From Micromonospora foliorum (GTDB taxonomy: Bacteria > Actinomycetota > Actinomycetes > Mycobacteriales > Micromonosporaceae): 64,000 nt of DNA. The notes under the pieces were generated by a model. The model saw nothing but the letters and a program-made list of their open reading frames with translations. It was not told the DNA's origin and searched no databases. Both the position numbers and the translations under genes were made by a program. The stretch's first letter is position 1; every line of letters starts with the position of its first letter. Where the stretch lies: positions 1 to 64,000 of the forward strand of contig NZ_JAKKFF010000189.1 in NCBI RefSeq assembly GCF_022229015.1, given 5' to 3'. This document shows positions 60,612-64,000 of the stretch, piece after piece.

Positions 60612-62591
60612 ATGTCGATGACATTGAGCACCTCGACACGGGCCTCCGCGCTCGTGCGGCGGCGCCTGGTCGCCGGGGTCGCAGCCGGGTTCCTCGGAAT
60701 GGGCGCGGCCCTCGGTAGTGGCCTGATGGCCACCGCGAGCGCGGCCGACTCCACCACGATCACCGGTGTGGTCCTCGGCGTCGGCGCCAACGAGACCCAG
60801 CGCATCGTGAGCTGGTACTCCTCCGCCGACACCGCGCAGAAGATCCAGCTCGCCCCGACCGCCGAGATCGTCAACGGCGAGTTCCCGGCCAGCGCGGTCA
60901 GCTTCGACGCCGTCGGTGCGGCGAACACCTCCACCACCGGGTTCAACCGGCACGCCACGATCAGCAACCTGCGCGAGAAGACGGCGTACTCGTACCGGGT
61001 CGGTGCCGAGGGCAGCTGGTCCCCGGCGTACGCCTTCAAGACGCAGGACTTCGAGGGCGACTACGACTTCCTCTTCTTCGGCGACCCGCAGATCGGCTCC
61101 TCCGGTGACCGGCTGAAGGACCAGGCCGGCTGGGAGGACACCCTGAAGGTCGCCACCGCGGCCAACCCGAACGCCGAGCTGCTGGTGTCCGCCGGCGACC
61201 ACGTCGAGAGCGCCAACGACGAGGGCCAGTGGACCTCGTTCCTGGCCCCCGACCAGCTGCGTCAGATCCCCCTCGTGGCCACCATCGGCAACCACGACGT
61301 CGGCGGCAAGTCCTACGAGCAGCACCACTTCACCCCGAACACCGATCGCTCGTCTGCGTACTACAGCGGGGACCAGACGACCCGGTCCGGCGGCGACTAC
61401 TGGTTCATCCACAAGGATGTGCTGTTCATCGACCTGAACAGCAACAGCTACGTCAACCCGGCGGACGGCTCCGCCGGCGGCGACGCGGCGCACGTCGCGT
61501 ACGTCACCGACGTCATCAACAAGCACGGCTCCGAGGCCAAGTGGAAGGTGCTGGTCTACCACCACTCCATCTACTCGCCGGCCACCCACGCGACCGACAC
61601 GGACAACAAGCAGCGGCGGGAGGACTTCACCACCGCGTTCTCCAACCTCGGCGTCGACATGGTGCTGCAGGGCCACGACCACAGCTACTCGCGCAGCTAC
61701 TCCATCAAGAACGGCCAGAAGGAGAACCCGGCCGAGAAGCCGGGTGCTGCCGACGTGTTCCCCGGCCCGGGCGGCGTCATCTACGTGACGGCCAACTCGG
61801 CCTCCGGCTCGAAGTACTACGACATCAAGAAGCCGGATGCCACCGGCACGGGCATCCGTGGCAACGGCCCGGACCCGCTGGACGCGAACAAGTACTGGTA
61901 CAACTCCGTGCAGAATCAGGAGCACGTCCGCAGCTACGTCAAGGTGCAGGTTCGGGGCGACAAGCTCGTTCTCGCGAACGTGCGCAGCGGCACCTGCGCG
62001 GCGCCGAACGCGGCCGTCGAGAAGGGCCTCTCCTGCGTCAACACCCCGGACGGTCAGCCGGTCGGCTCGATCGTCGACAACGTGACCGTGCACCCGTTCC
62101 ACGGTGACGGCCAGGCCATCCAGGTCAACGTGCCGAACCCGGCTCCGGGCGAGTTCGGCTGGACGATCGACGGCTACAACGGTCTGGTCGACCTGGGTAC
62201 CGCGCAGGAGCGGGACGGCACCTACTTCCAGGCCAACGGCAAGATCAACCCGATCCTCGTGTCGGACAGCCGCCGCTCGCTCGCCCCGTGGTCGATCTCG
62301 GCCAACGTCGGCGACTTCCAGGACGCCGACAAGAAGTTCGCCGGCTCCTTCCTCGGTTGGACCCCGTACGTGCTCGACGGCGGCGCGGGCGCCGAGGCCG
62401 GCGCGCCGGTCCTGTCGTCCTTCGACGACCAGGGCAAGGGCCTCTCGGTCTCCAGCGGGCTCGCCGCGGCCGTGCAGGGTCACCCGCGTGGCGGCGCCAA
62501 GCTCGGCGCTGACCTGGATCTGAAGATCCCGGACAGCATCGCGAAGGGTAGCTACCGCACCACCCTCACGATCACCGCGCTGAGCAGCTGA
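60612..62591 (+). CDS. Secreted purple-acid-phosphatase-like metallophosphoesterase
   Basis: 659 aa from the ATG at 60612, with AAAAGGGA upstream. The signal peptide ends near ATASA-AD. An N-terminal fibronectin-like PAP domain (ITGVVLGVGANETQRIVSWY) precedes the metallophosphatase blocks LFFGDPQIG, SAGDHVES, IGNHDVGG, VLVYHHSIYSP and LQGHDHSYSR, which supply the metal ligands. The C-terminal 180 residues are a beta-rich extra domain (VHPFHGDGQAIQVNVPNPAPG). It releases phosphate from organic phosphates outside the cell. Confidence 0.94.
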   Translation: MSMTLSTSTRASALVRRRLVAGVAAGFLGMGAALGSGLMATASAADSTTITGVVLGVGANETQRIVSWYSSADTAQKIQLAPTAEIVNGEFPASAVSFDAVGAANTSTTGFNRHATISNLREKTAYSYRVGAEGSWSPAYAFKTQDFEGDYDFLFFGDPQIGSSGDRLKDQAGWEDTLKVATAANPNAELLVSAGDHVESANDEGQWTSFLAPDQLRQIPLVATIGNHDVGGKSYEQHHFTPNTDRSSAYYSGDQTTRSGGDYWFIHKDVLFIDLNSNSYVNPADGSAGGDAAHVAYVTDVINKHGSEAKWKVLVYHHSIYSPATHATDTDNKQRREDFTTAFSNLGVDMVLQGHDHSYSRSYSIKNGQKENPAEKPGAADVFPGPGGVIYVTANSASGSKYYDIKKPDATGTGIRGNGPDPLDANKYWYNSVQNQEHVRSYVKVQVRGDKLVLANVRSGTCAAPNAAVEKGLSCVNTPDGQPVGSIVDNVTVHPFHGDGQAIQVNVPNPAPGEFGWTIDGYNGLVDLGTAQERDGTYFQANGKINPILVSDSRRSLAPWSISANVGDFQDADKKFAGSFLGWTPYVLDGGAGAEAGAPVLSSFDDQGKGLSVSSGLAAAVQGHPRGGAKLGADLDLKIPDSIAKGSYRTTLTITALSS

Positions 62592-62606
62592 CCGAACAGT
62601 TCCGTC

Positions 62607-62640
62607 GGCGGGGTAGGCACCTTCGGGTGCCTACCCCGCC
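62607..62640 (+). terminator. Hairpin terminator with TTCG tetraloop
   Basis: A perfect 15-bp stem: GGCGGGGTAGGCACC, TTCG, GGTGCCTACCCCGCC. It starts 16 bases after the phosphatase stop codon. Confidence 0.92.
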
Positions 62641-62681
62641 ACCCATTTGCCATCCGTCCAAGATCACTTCAAGGAACCGAC

Positions 62682-63761
62682 ATGCAACCGTCCGTCACGC
62701 GCTGGAAGACCACGCCCGCCGCACTCCTCCGTACGACCGCACTGTCCCTGCTCGCCGTCGTCGCGGCCGTCGGTGTCGGTGCCGGTCCCGCCCTGGCCGC
62801 GGACGGCAACGTCGCCTGGACGGTCCGGACGGCCTCCAACGGCTACGGCGAGGCCCGGTCCAGCTACAGCTACAACGTCAACCCGGGTGGTGCCGTCGAG
62901 GACGCCATGGTCGTGGCCAACCGCGGCCCGGCACCGCTGACCCTCTCCGTGTACGCGGCCGACGGCTTCACCACCGACGCCGGCCAGCTCGACCTGCTCA
63001 CCAGGGACAAGAAGTCCGTCGCGATCGGCGCCTGGGTGAAGGCGAACGCCAGCAGCGTGGTGATCCAGCCCGGAAAGACCGCCCAGGTCCCCTTCACCGT
63101 CAGCGTCCCGGAGAACGCCACGCCCGGTGACTACGTCGGTGGCATCCTCACCACGCTGACCCAGGCCGACCAGGCGGAGGGGATCAACGTCGACCGGCGC
63201 CTCGGGATCCGGATCAAGTTGCGGGTTGGCGGCGAGCTGAAGCCGGACCTCGCGATCGAGAACCTGCACGTGGCGTACGCCGGACCGATCAACCCGTTCA
63301 GCAAGGGTGACGCCACCATCACCTACAAGGTCCACAACGTCGGCAACGCGGCCCTGTCCGGTAAGCAGGCGGTGACCGTCTCGGGTCCGTTCGGACTGCT
63401 GCGGGTGCGGGCCGAGGACGTCGCCGCGCCGCCGGAGCTGCTTCCGGGTGAGAGCTGGGACGTCACGGTGCCCGTCCACGGGGTGGCTCCCACCATCTCG
63501 CTGGCCGCGACCGCGACCCTGACACCCCTGCTCACCGACGCCTCGGGCTCCACCACCCCGCTCAAGGCGGTCCACGTCACCGCGCACGGCTGGGCCCTGC
63601 CCTGGATGCTGGTACTGGTGCTCGTCGTGCTGATCGCCGTGCTCGTCGGGGCGTCCCTGTACCGGCGCCGCGACCAGGCGCAGCGCAGGGCGCGCGAGGA
63701 CGCTCGGGTACGCGACGCCGTCGAGCAGGCGCTTCGTGGCCCGGAGCCGCAGACCTCCTGA
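62682..63761 (+). CDS. WxL/DUF916-like cell-surface membrane protein
   Basis: 359 aa. The signal peptide ends near GPALA-AD. The extracellular part reads WTVRTASNGYGEARSSYSYNVNPGG, VEDAMVVANRGPAPLTLSVYAADGF, IQPGKTAQVPFTVSVPENATPGDYVGGI, then ITYKVHNVGNAALSGKQAVTV. This is the two-Ig-like-domain layout of the WxL-interacting/DUF916 family. One C-terminal membrane helix (WMLVLVLVVLIAVLVGASL) and a basic cytoplasmic tail follow. It may anchor or organise secreted proteins. No WxL partner is in view; the phosphatase just upstream may be functionally linked. Confidence 0.85.
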   Translation: MQPSVTRWKTTPAALLRTTALSLLAVVAAVGVGAGPALAADGNVAWTVRTASNGYGEARSSYSYNVNPGGAVEDAMVVANRGPAPLTLSVYAADGFTTDAGQLDLLTRDKKSVAIGAWVKANASSVVIQPGKTAQVPFTVSVPENATPGDYVGGILTTLTQADQAEGINVDRRLGIRIKLRVGGELKPDLAIENLHVAYAGPINPFSKGDATITYKVHNVGNAALSGKQAVTVSGPFGLLRVRAEDVAAPPELLPGESWDVTVPVHGVAPTISLAATATLTPLLTDASGSTTPLKAVHVTAHGWALPWMLVLVLVVLIAVLVGASLYRRRDQAQRRAREDARVRDAVEQALRGPEPQTS

Positions 63762-63773
63762 TCTCGGCTTCGG

Positions 63774-63998
63774 TCAACTCGGCTGGCTTCGGCCGGCGGC
63801 GGTTCTCGCCCGCTGGGTCAGGCCGATCGCGAACGCGATCACGGCGACCACCAGCACCGCCGCCGGCACGGATGCCCAGATCGGGGCCGTACGTAGCACC
63901 ACCGTGCCGAGCACGGCACCGACCACCAGCCCCGCCAGCCGGCCGACGCCACCCACGTCGGCGAACCGGTGCGGGTCGACGACGCGACGCCGGACCAA
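63774..63998 (-). CDS. Small two-helix membrane protein, possibly partial
   Basis: 74 aa in view, starting MVRRRVVDPHRFADVGGVGR two bases from the window end; the true start may lie outside. Two hydrophobic helices (LAGLVVGAVLGTVVL and ASVPAAVLVVAVIAFAIGL) and a basic tail are visible. The family is not recognised. It is convergent with the WxL-like gene, 12 bases apart. Confidence 0.55.
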   Translation of the reverse strand: MVRRRVVDPHRFADVGGVGRLAGLVVGAVLGTVVLRTAPIWASVPAAVLVVAVIAFAIGLTQRARTAAGRSQPS

Positions 63999-64000
63999 CT

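Overview
The window is high-GC actinobacterial DNA. The GC-rich codon use, GTG starts, start/stop overlaps, LacI-type sugar operators and many secreted enzymes with ricin-type carbohydrate modules all point to a Micromonosporaceae-like soil organism (inference from style, no database search).

Layout. (1) 1-990: the N-terminal part of an unrecognised Pro/Thr/Ala-rich protein, then tRNA-Ser(GCT) and tRNA-Arg(ACG). (2) 939-34481: an integrated genomic island. The 3' part of tRNA-Arg plus a few bases (939-988) is repeated exactly, 50 of 50 bases, at 34432-34481, and a tyrosine integrase lies just inside the tRNA end. The island is a mosaic. It carries a kinase / RNase-H-like / wHTH-like cassette (3308-5272), a long arsenic-resistance region (5608-19305), a second integrase of the same subfamily (20025-21479), a block of likely anti-phage or stress genes (21696-30891), a truncated third integrase, a secreted GH16 glucanase under a LacI-type operator, and a truncated unknown gene. 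(3) 34482-64000: host chromosome. It holds a PRC-barrel/DUF2382 stress protein, secreted Ig-like and beta-helix proteins, plant-polymer enzymes (CE3-type esterase, GH62 arabinofuranosidase, CE15 glucuronoyl esterase), a Ser/Thr kinase, an acyltransferase, an MFS exporter beside an SDR, a subtilase, an ECF sigma factor with its partner, a HupE/UreJ-like protein, a metallophosphatase and a WxL/DUF916-like membrane protein.

Arsenic region. The minus-strand genes from 10867 down to 5608 are closely packed: a CxxC microprotein, an 86-residue peptide with four Cys-Cys pairs, an M28 peptidase overlapping that peptide gene by 4 bases, ArsR, an ArsN-type acetyltransferase, a flavoprotein ending in CC-rich tags, and an MFS exporter. 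A 12-bp element is shared by two promoters of this set. The plus-strand operon 14099-17709 encodes an ArsR-ArsC fusion, a three-helix-plus-ArsC reductase, an aquaglyceroporin, a third ArsC and a thioredoxin reductase. Five ArsR-type regulators and three ArsO-like flavoproteins are present, but no ArsB or Acr3 pump.

Best candidates for something undescribed are: (a) the Cys-Cys peptide with its translationally coupled M28 peptidase and the CC tags on neighbouring proteins; (b) the GNAT-PIN-PUA-like protein overlapping an ASCH-domain gene; (c) the nuclease-STAND-TPR, PLD and OLD-type genes in a row; (d) the kinase / RNase-H-like cassette with paired operators.
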